A stretch of DNA of 64,000 nucleotides from an uncultured Lachnospiraceae bacterium (lineage in GTDB: Bacteria > Bacillota > Clostridia > Lachnospirales > Lachnospiraceae): assembly GCA_910577275.1 (NCBI GenBank), contig CAJTMW010000015.1, positions 1-64,000 on the forward strand, written 5' to 3'. Below the pieces are notes generated by a model. The model did no database searches, was not told where the DNA came from, and was given only the letters and a program-made list of their open reading frames with translations. The position numbers and the translations under genes were made by a program. Below, piece after piece: positions 17,386 through 26,183 of this stretch (within the stretch, counting starts at the first letter, position 1; each line of letters starts with the position of its first letter).

Positions 17386-18339
17386 TCAATCGACGCGGCA
17401 GCTACGGCTCCGCCAGTCCCCCGCTGCCCGATATAAGAGCAGCGCCGCGGACACGGCGGCATTCAACGATTCCAGTTTTCCCTCCATGGGGATTTTCAGC
17501 CACACGTCCGCCATCCCGGCGGTTTCCGTTTTCAGGCCGTTCCCCTCGTTTCCCACAAGAAAAGCGCTGCCGCCGCTGTAGGAAATCTCGTCAAAATACC
17601 GCTCTCCCTTTAAGTGCGCCGCATATACCCTTATTCCGTTGTCTTTCAGAAGCGTAATCGCCTCCGAAAGCTCATCCACATACAAAAAAGGCACCCGGTA
17701 CAGCGAGCCCATGGTGGAACGGATGGTTTTGGGATTATAGATGTCCGCCGTTTTCCTGCTCATAATCACGCCGGAAACACCCGCTCCCTCGCCCGTCCGC
17801 AGCATGGTTCCCAGATTGCCGGGGTCCTGAATATCCTCCAGAAGGAGAAAAAGGGGAGGTCTGCCATCCCTTTGTTGCCTTTCGAGAGCGTTTTGCAGCA
17901 TTTCCCCAAGGGTATACGAAAACTGCTCCATCACAAAAAGGATTCCCTGAGGGGTCTGCGTGTCGGCCGCTTTTCGCAGTACCTCGTCGGACACCTGCTC
18001 CACATAGATTCCCCGTTCCATACAGGTAAGGAGCTTTTCCCATACCAGAGCATGTGCCGGCGCAGGAGCCATGCCGCTTTGCCCGCCCGGTATGGCATTT
18101 CCTGTACCTGCCTGCGCTTTCTGGTTTCCTCCCTGCGCAGCCTTACACCCGCCGAGGGCTCCTTCCATCTGCCGCCAGAGGGATGCGCTCACATAGACCT
18201 CCCTTATTCTCTCATAAGGGACCTCCGCAAACATTTTGATTCCTTCCACAGGAAAAAGACCTTCCCTGTTTCTTGCCCGGCTTTTTTCCCGGAGAAGGAC
18301 GAGATGCTTTACCTTAGGATTTGACACGCTTTCAATCAT
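17386..18339 (-). CDS. TrmH/SpoU-family RNA 2'-O-methyltransferase
   Basis: A 317-residue rRNA or tRNA ribose methyltransferase. The start is the ATG at 18339 (MIESVSNPKVKHL) after AAGGAAC. An N-terminal substrate-binding domain precedes a SPOUT knot domain with the three motifs LEDIQDPGNLGTMLRT, FLVGNEGNGL and IPMEGKLESLNAAVSAALLL. Residues about 60-96 are a Gly/Ala/Gln/Pro-rich insert (GGCKAAQGGNQKAQ then GGQSGMAPAPAHA) inside the N-terminal domain, absent from typical relatives. The RNA target cannot be told from sequence. It is downstream of pfkA. Confidence 0.9.
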   Translation of the reverse strand: MIESVSNPKVKHLVLLREKSRARNREGLFPVEGIKMFAEVPYERIREVYVSASLWRQMEGALGGCKAAQGGNQKAQAGTGNAIPGGQSGMAPAPAHALVWEKLLTCMERGIYVEQVSDEVLRKAADTQTPQGILFVMEQFSYTLGEMLQNALERQQRDGRPPLFLLLEDIQDPGNLGTMLRTGEGAGVSGVIMSRKTADIYNPKTIRSTMGSLYRVPFLYVDELSEAITLLKDNGIRVYAAHLKGERYFDEISYSGGSAFLVGNEGNGLKTETAGMADVWLKIPMEGKLESLNAAVSAALLLYRAAGDWRSRSCRVD

Positions 18340-18411
18340 AGTTGTTCCTTTTACTGTTTTGCATGATACAGGAAACGCCGACAAACGCCGGCGCTTAATT
18401 CCAAAATATTT

Positions 18412-19395
18412 TTACTGTGACAGGAGCCTGCTCACCTGATACTGATACTCGGGAATCTGCTTCTGCATATTCAGCGCTTCCTCAATATCAAAGTCCACAA
18501 ACTGTCCTTTCTGATACCCTACCACTCTGTTGCTCTTTCCTTCACAGAGAATGTCCGCGGCGTAGGAGCCCATGATGGAAGCATAGAAACGGTCCTTACA
18601 GGTGGGCGAGCCGCCCCTTTGCATGTAGCCCAAAATGGTTGCTCTCGTCTCGATACCGGTAGCCGCCTCAATTCTCCTTGCCATGGAGGTGGAATGTCCG
18701 ATTCCCTCCGCATTGACGATGATGTGGTGGGTCTTTCCTCTTTTACGGTTCGTGATAATATTATTGATGATATTCTGCTCTTTAAAATCGTATTTCTCAG
18801 GAAGAAGAATATCCTCCGCACCGTTTGCCACGCCGCACCACAATGCAATGTAGCCGGCGTTTCTTCCCATAACCTCAATGATATTGCAGCGTTCATGAGA
18901 GGAAGATGTATCTCTTACCTTGTCGATGGCCTGCATTGCCGTATTCACGGCGGTGTCAAAGCCGATGGTATATTCCGTGCATGCAATGTCAAGGTCAATG
19001 GTTCCGGGAAGGCCGATGGTGTTAATCCCGTGCCTTGCCAGCGCCTGCGCCCCGCGGTAGGAGCCGTCTCCGCCGATGACCACCATGCCGTCAATTCCAT
19101 GCTTTCTGCAGATTTCAGCCGCGCGCTCCTGCACCTCCGGCAGCTTGAATTCCGTACAACGGGCAGTACCTAAAATTGTTCCGCCCCTTTGAATGATATC
19201 GGAAACGTCTTTCTTTTCCATATCGACAATTTCTTCGTTTAAAAGGCCCTGATAGCCCTTTTTAATTCCCTTCACTTTCACTCCGTTGCCGATTGCCTTA
19301 CGCACAACCGCACGGATAGCGGCATTCATACCCGGCGCATCGCCGCCGCTGGTCAGAATTCCAATGGTTTTAATTTCTTTTGCCCCTTGTGCCAT
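18412..19395 (-). CDS. pfkA: ATP-dependent 6-phosphofructokinase
   Basis: Phosphorylates fructose 6-phosphate in glycolysis. The 327-residue protein has the ATP-site ILTSGGDAPGMNAAIRA near the N-terminus and GGDGSYRGA, whose glycine marks ATP rather than pyrophosphate use. It also has the catalytic segment PGTIDLDI (the usual asparagine is leucine here, as I recall from other Lachnospiraceae enzymes), GRNAGYIALW and the allosteric C-terminal region. It lies 64 bases downstream of dnaE, the usual Firmicutes order. Confidence 0.96.
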   Translation of the reverse strand: MAQGAKEIKTIGILTSGGDAPGMNAAIRAVVRKAIGNGVKVKGIKKGYQGLLNEEIVDMEKKDVSDIIQRGGTILGTARCTEFKLPEVQERAAEICRKHGIDGMVVIGGDGSYRGAQALARHGINTIGLPGTIDLDIACTEYTIGFDTAVNTAMQAIDKVRDTSSSHERCNIIEVMGRNAGYIALWCGVANGAEDILLPEKYDFKEQNIINNIITNRKRGKTHHIIVNAEGIGHSTSMARRIEAATGIETRATILGYMQRGGSPTCKDRFYASIMGSYAADILCEGKSNRVVGYQKGQFVDFDIEEALNMQKQIPEYQYQVSRLLSQ

Positions 19396-19458
19396 AAGTA
19401 GATACCATCCTTTCTTTCCTGCTTATTTTACCTCTATTTCCCGATATTTTCAATATTT

Positions 19459-22400
19459 TTATGCCTCTTTCCTCACATCCCACACAATCCTGATATTGTC
19501 ATTCCCGTATCTTGCCGCAAGCTTTCCCGACAGTTCCTCGTCGGCCTTTACATTTCTGCCCGGCGGCAGTTTTTTCATTGCCTTCTGGTCTTCTATATAA
19601 ATAATCACGCTGTCGTTTCCGTCCGAATCCGAGAGCAGGGAAAAAAGCTCTATGCTTTCCTTCTCATACTCCTCCTTTGTCCGAAACTTAATCCACAGCT
19701 TTCTGGGAATTTCATCAAAAGAGGTAATCCGCTCACAGATAAGCTTTCCGTCCTTATCCTCCTCCAGGGACACTCTGCCCCGCACAAAAACCTTGTTTTC
19801 CTCCGTAAGCTTTGCGCTGTATCTCTCGTAATCCCTGGGAAAAACCACCACCTCGATACTGCCCAGCAAGTCCTCCACCTGCAGGAATGCCATCACCTTG
19901 TCGTTTTTCGTATACTTAATCCGCTTATCCGCAATCATGCCGCCCACCGTGGCCGCCGCATTATCCCTGACCGCCGGCTCGCCGTTTTCGTCGTCCAGCA
20001 TAAAATCCGCCGTGGTGTTGGTGATTCCCTTTTTCCACAGCTCCTCCCATTCCTCCAAAGGATGGCCGCTGACATAAATGCCAAGCACCTCCTTTTCAAA
20101 GGAAAGCATCATCTCCTTGGAGTATTCCCCCACATCCGGGAGCTTAACGTCGTAGGCCTCCTTTTCCTCCTCGTCCACAATGTCAAAAAGGCTCATCTGG
20201 CCGGCCATGTTGTTTTTCTTATCATGGACAATGCTGTCCATAATCTGCACATAGGCGCTCATAAACTGTTTTCTTGTGCCGGGAAGGCTGTCAAAGGCGC
20301 CGGCCTTGATAAAGTTCTCAATGGCCTTTTTGTTGACGTCCTTATCCGCCATTCTGGTGATAAAATCCTTCAGATTGGTGTAGAGCCCTCTTTCCCTCCG
20401 CTCCTCCACCACCGCATCGATTACCGGGCGCCCGATGCTTTTAATGGCGGTAAGGGCATAGCGGATGGAATTTCCGTCCACGGAAAATCCTCTCTCCCCC
20501 TGGTTGATATCCGGCGGCAGAATGGTGATTCCCATATTCCGGCAGACCATGATGTACTCCGCCACCTTCCGGGGATTGTCAATCACAGAGGTCATAAGCG
20601 CAGCCATAAACTCCACCGGATAATAGTATTTCAGATACGCCGTCTGGTATGCCACCACCGCGTAGCAGGCAGCATGGGACTTGTTGAAGGCGTATTTGGC
20701 GAAATCCATCATATCGTCGTAAATCTGGGAGGCCACCTGTTCGGAAATGCCGTTTGCCATACAGCCCGGCACCCCCTCCTCCTCATTTCCGTAAATAAAG
20801 TTTGCCCGCTCCTTTTCCATCACGGACTGCTTTTTCTTGCTCATGGCGCGGCGCACCAAATCGCTCCGGCCAAGGGTATAGCCCCCCAGGTCCCGGACAA
20901 TCTGCATTACCTGCTCCTGATAAACAATGCAGCCGTAGGTGGCGTCAAGAATCGGCTCAAGCTGGGGGCAGGAATAAGTAATGGCTCCCGCATTGCTTTT
21001 TCCCCTGATATACTTGGGAATGAAATCCATAGGTCCCGGCCGGTAAAGGGCAATCCCGGCAATGATATCCTCAAGGCTCTCCGGGCGGAGCTCCTTCATA
21101 AAGCTTTTCATGCCGCCGCTTTCAAGCTGGAAAATCCCGTCCGTGCGCCCTGTTCCAATGGACGCAAGCACCTTTTTATCGTCAAAATCCAGATGATTGA
21201 TATCAATGGAAATCCCCTTGTCCTTTTCGATAAGGGCTACTGCGTCCCGCAGCACGGTCAGCGTCCGCAGTCCCAGAAAATCCATTTTAAGGAGCCCTAA
21301 CTCCTCGATGGTGGTCATGGTGAACTGAGTAGTGATTGCGCCGTCGGCTCCCCTCGAGAGGGGCACCAGCTCCTCGGCAGGCCGGGAACAAATCACCACC
21401 CCGGCGGCGTGCATGGAAGCATGTCTGGGAAGCCCCTCCAGACACTTGCTCATGTCAATCAGCTCCTTTACCTGTTCGTCCGTCTCATAGAGCTTTCGAA
21501 GCTCGGGATTGACCTTCAGAGCCTTGTCGATAGTAATGTTCAGTTCATTGGGGATTCTTGGTATCATTTTTGCAAGGGAATCCACATAGGCGTAGGGCAA
21601 ATCCATCACGCGCCCCACGTCCCGAATCACGCCCTTTGCCGCCAGTGTTCCGAAGGTGACTATCTGCACCACCTTTTCCGGGCCGTATTTGCGGCTCACA
21701 TAGTCAATCACCTCCTGCCGTCTCTCGAAACAGAAGTCAATGTCAATATCCGGCATGGAAATACGCTCGGGATTCAGGAAACGCTCAAAGAGCAGATTGT
21801 ATTTTATGGGGTCGATATCCGTAATCCGCAGGGCATAGGAGACAATACTCCCCGCCGCGGAGCCTCTCCCGGGCCCCACCATAATCCCGTTTGATTTGGC
21901 GTAGTTGATAAAGTCCCACACTATCAGGAAATAATCCACATACCCCATGGTCTTTATGACGTCAAGCTCATAGTCAAGACGCTCCTTCAAGGTCTGGCCC
22001 GTGTCCCCCGCCGGCGCGTTTTCATCATCGCCGTAACGGCTGTGCAGCCCGTCATAACAGAGCTTATTTAAATAAGTCCAGGAGTCGTACCCTTCCGGCA
22101 CTTCAAAATGAGGGAGCTTAATCACGCCGAACTCGATTTCAACATTGCATCTGTCCGCAATCCGCTGGGTGTTTTCAACGGCCTCCCATGCATAAGGAAA
22201 GAGCTCTTTCATTTCCTCCTCGCTCTTTACGTAATACTGGCCGCCCTCATAGCGCATCCGGTCCTCGTCCGCCAGCTTTTTCCCCGTCTGGATACAGAGT
22301 AAAATGTCGTGGGGCTTCACGTCCTCCTTATAAGTGTAATGCACGTCGTTGGTCACCACCAGCGGGATTTCCAGCTCCCGGCTCATCTGCAAAAGGGTGG

Positions 22401-22962
22401 TGTTCACCATTTTCTGCTCGGACAGCCCGTGGTCCTGGAGCTCCAGGAAAAAGTTTCCCTCCCCGAAGCAGTCCCGGTACCTGAGAGCCGCCTTTTTCGC
22501 CTCGTCCACAAGCCCCTTTGAAATATAACGCTGCACCTCCCCGGCAAGACAGGCGGACAATGCAATCAGCCCCTCATGGCATTCCTGCAAAAGCTCCATA
22601 TCCACACGGGGCTTGTAGTAATAGCCTTCCGTAAAGCCCCGGCTTACAATTTTCACAAGGTTATCGTACCCCTTATTATTTTCCGCAAGCAGAACCAGAT
22701 GGTAATACCTGTCCTCGCCGCCGGTAAGCTCCTTGTCAAAGCGGGAATTGGGCGCAACATAAATCTCACAGCCCAGAATCGGTTTGATTCCCTGTGCCTT
22801 ACATTCCTTATAAAAATCAATGACGCCGTACATCACGCCGTGGTCGGTGATGGCGGCGCTGTCCATGCCAAGCTCCTTCACCCGCTTTACATACTCTTTT
22901 ATTTTATTGGAACCGTCCAGCAGACTGTACTCTGTGTGGACGTGAAGATGCGTAAACGCCAT
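19459..22962 (-). CDS. dnaE: DNA polymerase III alpha subunit (DnaE)
   Basis: A replicative or lagging-strand polymerase of 1167 residues. The ATG at 22962 (MAFTHLHVHTEYSLLDG) follows GAGGAAAA. Order of domains: PHP (about 1-270), palm with the catalytic aspartates in MPDIDIDFCFERR, thumb and fingers (PGRGSAAGSIVSY and RPGPMDFIPKY segments), a helix-hairpin-helix region, then an OB-fold (VGGMIADKRIKYTKNDK) and a C-terminal domain. No intein or insertion is seen. It precedes pfkA. Confidence 0.97.
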   Translation of the reverse strand: MAFTHLHVHTEYSLLDGSNKIKEYVKRVKELGMDSAAITDHGVMYGVIDFYKECKAQGIKPILGCEIYVAPNSRFDKELTGGEDRYYHLVLLAENNKGYDNLVKIVSRGFTEGYYYKPRVDMELLQECHEGLIALSACLAGEVQRYISKGLVDEAKKAALRYRDCFGEGNFFLELQDHGLSEQKMVNTTLLQMSRELEIPLVVTNDVHYTYKEDVKPHDILLCIQTGKKLADEDRMRYEGGQYYVKSEEEMKELFPYAWEAVENTQRIADRCNVEIEFGVIKLPHFEVPEGYDSWTYLNKLCYDGLHSRYGDDENAPAGDTGQTLKERLDYELDVIKTMGYVDYFLIVWDFINYAKSNGIMVGPGRGSAAGSIVSYALRITDIDPIKYNLLFERFLNPERISMPDIDIDFCFERRQEVIDYVSRKYGPEKVVQIVTFGTLAAKGVIRDVGRVMDLPYAYVDSLAKMIPRIPNELNITIDKALKVNPELRKLYETDEQVKELIDMSKCLEGLPRHASMHAAGVVICSRPAEELVPLSRGADGAITTQFTMTTIEELGLLKMDFLGLRTLTVLRDAVALIEKDKGISIDINHLDFDDKKVLASIGTGRTDGIFQLESGGMKSFMKELRPESLEDIIAGIALYRPGPMDFIPKYIRGKSNAGAITYSCPQLEPILDATYGCIVYQEQVMQIVRDLGGYTLGRSDLVRRAMSKKKQSVMEKERANFIYGNEEEGVPGCMANGISEQVASQIYDDMMDFAKYAFNKSHAACYAVVAYQTAYLKYYYPVEFMAALMTSVIDNPRKVAEYIMVCRNMGITILPPDINQGERGFSVDGNSIRYALTAIKSIGRPVIDAVVEERRERGLYTNLKDFITRMADKDVNKKAIENFIKAGAFDSLPGTRKQFMSAYVQIMDSIVHDKKNNMAGQMSLFDIVDEEEKEAYDVKLPDVGEYSKEMMLSFEKEVLGIYVSGHPLEEWEELWKKGITNTTADFMLDDENGEPAVRDNAAATVGGMIADKRIKYTKNDKVMAFLQVEDLLGSIEVVVFPRDYERYSAKLTEENKVFVRGRVSLEEDKDGKLICERITSFDEIPRKLWIKFRTKEEYEKESIELFSLLSDSDGNDSVIIYIEDQKAMKKLPPGRNVKADEELSGKLAARYGNDNIRIVWDVRKEA

Positions 22963-23051
22963 AATTTTCCTCGTTTCCGCCGCGCCGATGCGCCGGATTT
23001 TGGCGCGGCTTCTGTTCTTGTGTATTTCAAAATTTTGTATTTCTATCATAA

Positions 23052-23090
23052 CAAAAAAGAAATGCTATTACCAGTAGGTATCGCATTTCT
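23052..23090 (-). terminator. Hairpin with T-tract upstream of dnaE
   Basis: On the complement AGAAATGC pairs with GCATTTCT. A second inner stem TACC-tac-TGGTA lies in the loop, and TTTTTTG follows. It lies about 90 bases before the dnaE start, so it may be an attenuator or the end of an upstream transcript. A TATGAT just after it could be a -10 for dnaE. Confidence 0.6.
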
Positions 23091-23144
23091 TTTGAAAGCG
23101 TGCATTTCTTGCAGTCAGTTTTCGGGGAAGGATTCCGAGCGGAC

Positions 23145-23201
23145 GTTCAGGAAGAGTAATATTCTTTAAGGCTTCCTTAAAGAATATTACTCTTCCTGAA
23201 C
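23145..23201. repeat. Family 1 hairpin repeat, copy D (TTAAG-type ends only)
   Basis: A perfect 27-bp inverted repeat (23145-23171 and 23175-23201) with a three-base loop. The loop-proximal sequence CTTTAAGG-ctt-CCTTAAAG matches the TTAAG end of the Family 1 core. The sequence after it (GAACTGtgcatTGACATCC) matches what follows the same end in copy C (GAACTGACATCC). The rest of the stem is unique to this copy. It looks like two copies of one core end facing each other. Confidence 0.75.
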
Positions 23202-23312
23202 TGTGCATTGACATCCTCTCCAGATATCTGACAGCAATAAAAATCATGTATAATCTGAATTACTGCCAAGCCCCATGCTTTTAGAATTTAATCTATAGCC
23301 AGCCGGTAACAG

Positions 23313-23393
23313 CCTTTACAGGGGACAAATTCTTCGTCGCTGCGTTTTTGTAGAGCGAAAGCGCGGCGACGAAGAATTTGTCCCCTGTAAGGG
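23313..23393. repeat. Family 1 hairpin repeat, copy B (CTTCG-type ends only)
   Basis: Arms 23313-23340 and 23366-23393 form a 28-bp stem with one wobble pair. The loop-proximal part, CTTCGTCGC and GCGACGAAG, is the other end of the Family 1 core. The 25-base loop TGCGTTTTTGTAGAGCGAAAG... matches the core segment CGTTTTTATAGAGCGARAG of copies A and C. The outer stem sequence (ACAGGGGACAAATT) is unique to this copy. It lies between the BlaR1-like stop and copy D. Confidence 0.8.
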
Positions 23394-23409
23394 CGTCCCC
23401 CGCGCTCCC

Positions 23410-25578
23410 CTATTTCCCTTCCAGATACCTGTCAATCGCCTCCGTCGCATCATCGCTTAAATACGGCGAAACCTCCTCATACTGTGAAAAGGTAATGGTA
23501 TTTCCGTTCCCCAGATACTGCAGAACACAGTCCTTTCTTTCATTATCAGACAGAAACGGCATACTCTCGCAAATCATTGTCCAGTCCAGGTCTTTGCCCA
23601 GAGCGTTCAGCAGGCTTCCGCGGCCGCCATCGTCCAGATAGGGCATAAGACTGTCAATCATTTCTTTGTCGGGCGTGATATCTCCCCTTGCCACAGCCTC
23701 CGTCAGGTACTTTGTGGACAGCCCTTTGTCAGAATAAATAAACAAATCGCACATTTCGTCGGCGGTCAGACTCTCCTTCCGCTCAAGCAGAGCGGCAAGC
23801 ACCTCGCTTACCTCCTCATCCTCCATATAGACCAGAGCTTCAAAAATCTTCTCCCTGTCTATCGCCTTTCCGTCCTGAATCTCCTGTAAGGTTTTATCCG
23901 CATATTCTTCCTCCTCCGAATTGTAGACTGCCGTAAAATCTCTCTTATTAAGTTTCGGGAAGCTGATGGAAAGCTCTTTCAGCTTTGCTCCCTGCCCCAC
24001 CATTTTTATGGCATTTCTTCCCTTTTCCAGCGTAACCTCGTAAACTCCGTGTTCACCCGTGTCGTCTATTACCTCCACGCTTCCGTCAGGCTTTATGCAG
24101 ACTGTCTTAAATTTTCCGTCCACCAGTTCATAGGAAGTTTCCACTTTCAACGTTATATCTTCAACTGCTTCCGCAACCAGAACCGTGGAGGAACCGTTTA
24201 AGACAAATCCCCTTACGGTAACCCCATTGCCCCCGGCATAATGATAAGCCCGCCACAGGTCATGGTCATCCTCGCCTGCAACCAGCGAATCGTCGTCGTA
24301 CATCTTAAAAGCATTGCCGTGTTTATTTACTATTGACGTGCTTAAAATAAATTTTTCGACGTCTTCCCCGGAAAACGCGGAAAACATTGACTGCCAGAAT
24401 CCCTCATCCTCCGACTCCTCTTTTGCAGAATCAGCAAGAGACGTTTCCTCCCCGGAAATCCTCACGCTCCCGCAGGCCGTCAGACACAAAAGCCCCAAAG
24501 CCGTACAAACGGATATCAGCACTCCGATTTTTTTCTGTTTTTTATAATGAAGAATTCCTTTCAGCCTCTCTTTCAAATCCTGCCTCCTCTCCAGCAATGT
24601 GGTATAAGGAATATTTCTCCGAAACGTCCCCGACCATTCCGCTGCATTTATAAGAATATTTCCATATACCTTTTTGCCTTCCCCTGTCAGGCTGGCCACT
24701 ACCGCCTCGTCACAGGCAAGCTCGCAGTCGGCATTCAGCTTCCGCCCCGCCAGATAGAGCACCGGATTAAACCAGTGCACGCAAAGCAGCGCCTGATAAA
24801 GCCACTTATACCACAAATCCTTCCTCTTTATGTGGATAAATTCATGATGAAGCACCAGACAAAGCTGATTCCTGCCGTCCGCTCCTTCTGAAAATCCGGC
24901 CACAAACTCCTTCGGCAAAATAACCGCCGGTTTAAACAGGCCAAGGGTAATCGGCCCGGAAACTCTCCCGCTCTCATAAATATCAGGCGCCTTTTTCATG
25001 CAAAGCCTTGACGCCGTATCCTCTGCCTGCTTAATGATACCGCTGTCCGAAAGCCTTTCCCTGTCCCTGCCAACACCGACGGCAAACCGCCGGTAATTCC
25101 ATATTTTCAGGAAAAGGCTGACGCATGCTCCCAAAAGCCAGAGAACCGCCGGAAAAACAAGCCGGTTTTCCCTCGCTTTCCCCGAAAACAAAGAAGGAGT
25201 TTGAGCGGTGGCTGCCTGCCCGGCCTTATCTCCTTTTTCCGGCTGATTGATACCCCCTGCTTTCTCCAGGCCGGGAGCTCCCGCCTGCTTCCCGCCGTCA
25301 GCACCTTTCAGCTCTGACTTTGCAACGCCCGCTCCTTCTGATTTCTCATTCCCCTGTTCCACTGTCAGGTATGCCGCCGACCGCATCGGTATACGCAAAC
25401 CGCCGACCGCTCCGAAATGAAGCGGCAGAACCAGCCTTGCAATCAATAACAGCCAGATATAATAATTCCATCTTCTGGAAAACCACTTTTTTGTCAGCGG
25501 ATGGATAAGCAAAAGTACCGTCCCCGCCAGAGCGCCCGAGAGGGATAAGGATAACACACATAAAAAAATCCGTTCCAT
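23410..25578 (-). CDS. BlaR1-like membrane metalloprotease with repeat-like C-terminal domain
   Basis: A 722-residue M56 peptidase. Membrane segments lie at about 8-26, 38-55, 140-160 and 352-372. The zinc protease motif HEFIH is at 245-249, with a second region CELACDEAVV. In BlaR1/MecR1 systems this protease destroys the BlaI repressor after an external signal. The sensor part here is not a penicillin-binding domain: residues 380-560 are beta-rich, and about 590-722 form short helical repeats ending in LPYLDD/MPFLSD/SPYLSD-type units. Residues 76-128 are a low-complexity Gly/Ala/Lys insert. The BlaI-like gene is 27 bases upstream. The ligand is unknown. Confidence 0.9.
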   Translation of the reverse strand: MERIFLCVLSLSLSGALAGTVLLLIHPLTKKWFSRRWNYYIWLLLIARLVLPLHFGAVGGLRIPMRSAAYLTVEQGNEKSEGAGVAKSELKGADGGKQAGAPGLEKAGGINQPEKGDKAGQAATAQTPSLFSGKARENRLVFPAVLWLLGACVSLFLKIWNYRRFAVGVGRDRERLSDSGIIKQAEDTASRLCMKKAPDIYESGRVSGPITLGLFKPAVILPKEFVAGFSEGADGRNQLCLVLHHEFIHIKRKDLWYKWLYQALLCVHWFNPVLYLAGRKLNADCELACDEAVVASLTGEGKKVYGNILINAAEWSGTFRRNIPYTTLLERRQDLKERLKGILHYKKQKKIGVLISVCTALGLLCLTACGSVRISGEETSLADSAKEESEDEGFWQSMFSAFSGEDVEKFILSTSIVNKHGNAFKMYDDDSLVAGEDDHDLWRAYHYAGGNGVTVRGFVLNGSSTVLVAEAVEDITLKVETSYELVDGKFKTVCIKPDGSVEVIDDTGEHGVYEVTLEKGRNAIKMVGQGAKLKELSISFPKLNKRDFTAVYNSEEEEYADKTLQEIQDGKAIDREKIFEALVYMEDEEVSEVLAALLERKESLTADEMCDLFIYSDKGLSTKYLTEAVARGDITPDKEMIDSLMPYLDDGGRGSLLNALGKDLDWTMICESMPFLSDNERKDCVLQYLGNGNTITFSQYEEVSPYLSDDATEAIDRYLEGK

Positions 25579-25605
25579 ATTTTCCCCGTTTCCGCACAGA
25601 ATGTG

Positions 25606-25977
25606 CTAACAATTCTGGTTGAAATAGTCGCGAAGCTCCTCGAGCTCTTTTTTCGACAAAGCCTCGCTGTTTACAAGCGCCGCCGCCAGATTCCGGGAGC
25701 TTCCCTTGAAAAACTTATCCACAAAGTCCTTTGTCTCGTCTTTGATATACTCCTCCCGCTTTACGCAGGGTTCATAGTAATAGACCTCCCGCTTTTCCTG
25801 TCTGAGCACACCCTTTTTTAAAAGCCGCTGAATCAGCGTGAGAACCGTCGTCCTCTCCCATCTTCTGCTCTCTCCAAGGCCGTTTCGGATATCCGTTGCA
25901 TTCAGCGGCTTTCCGGCCGACCACAAAACCTCAAGCACCGTCCATTCGGCATCGGAAACTGTTATTTTCTTATCCAT
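25606..25977 (-). CDS. BlaI/MecI-family repressor
   Basis: A 123-residue winged-helix repressor typical of the BlaI/MecI/CopY family (ISDAEWTVLEVLW-type start, recognition region RRWERTTVLTLIQRLLKKGVL, and dimerisation helices at about 70-120). It is cotranscribed with the BlaR1-like protease and probably represses this unit through the palindromes at 25994-26032. No beta-lactamase or penicillin-binding protein gene is next to it. The regulated target may be only the unit itself or genes elsewhere. Confidence 0.93.
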   Translation of the reverse strand: MDKKITVSDAEWTVLEVLWSAGKPLNATDIRNGLGESRRWERTTVLTLIQRLLKKGVLRQEKREVYYYEPCVKREEYIKDETKDFVDKFFKGSSRNLAAALVNSEALSKKELEELRDYFNQNC

Positions 25978-25993
25978 CTATTTTCCTCCTGCA

Positions 25994-26044
25994 GTCTACT
26001 TTTGTAGACAATATGAGTTTACACCTGTAGACAGCGGGTGTCAA
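25994..26044 (-). promoter_or_regulatory. Promoter and operators of the first BlaI-like unit
   Basis: On the complement: TTGACA (26039-26044), 17-base spacer, TAAACT (26016-26021). Two dyads built on GTCTAC/GTAGAC overlap and follow the -10: GTCTACttttGTAGAC (25994-26009) and a second half-site pair GTCTACAGGTGTAAA (26018-26032). The position fits repression by the BlaI-like protein. The GTCTAC half-site differs from the ACTAT half-site of the second unit. Confidence 0.75.
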
Positions 26045-26183
26045 GGGGTTTTGCAAAAAGGATTTGCCAAAAAATTCATACATTTATCATGCAACTCCTA
26101 TTGATGATACTTTTATTGGCAATTATTAAATAGCAGCTATGAGCTGGTTCTTTCGGGAATGGAATATTTGAAAGAGTAATATA

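Noticed and set aside
20062..21300. Rightward open frame of 412 codons within dnaE
   Set aside because: Antisense to the conserved DnaE polymerase core; no start signals.
23145..23393. CRISPR array or attC-like cassette sites
   Set aside because: There are no regularly spaced direct repeats with unique spacers, and the hairpins differ in outer sequence. No cas or integron integrase gene is present.
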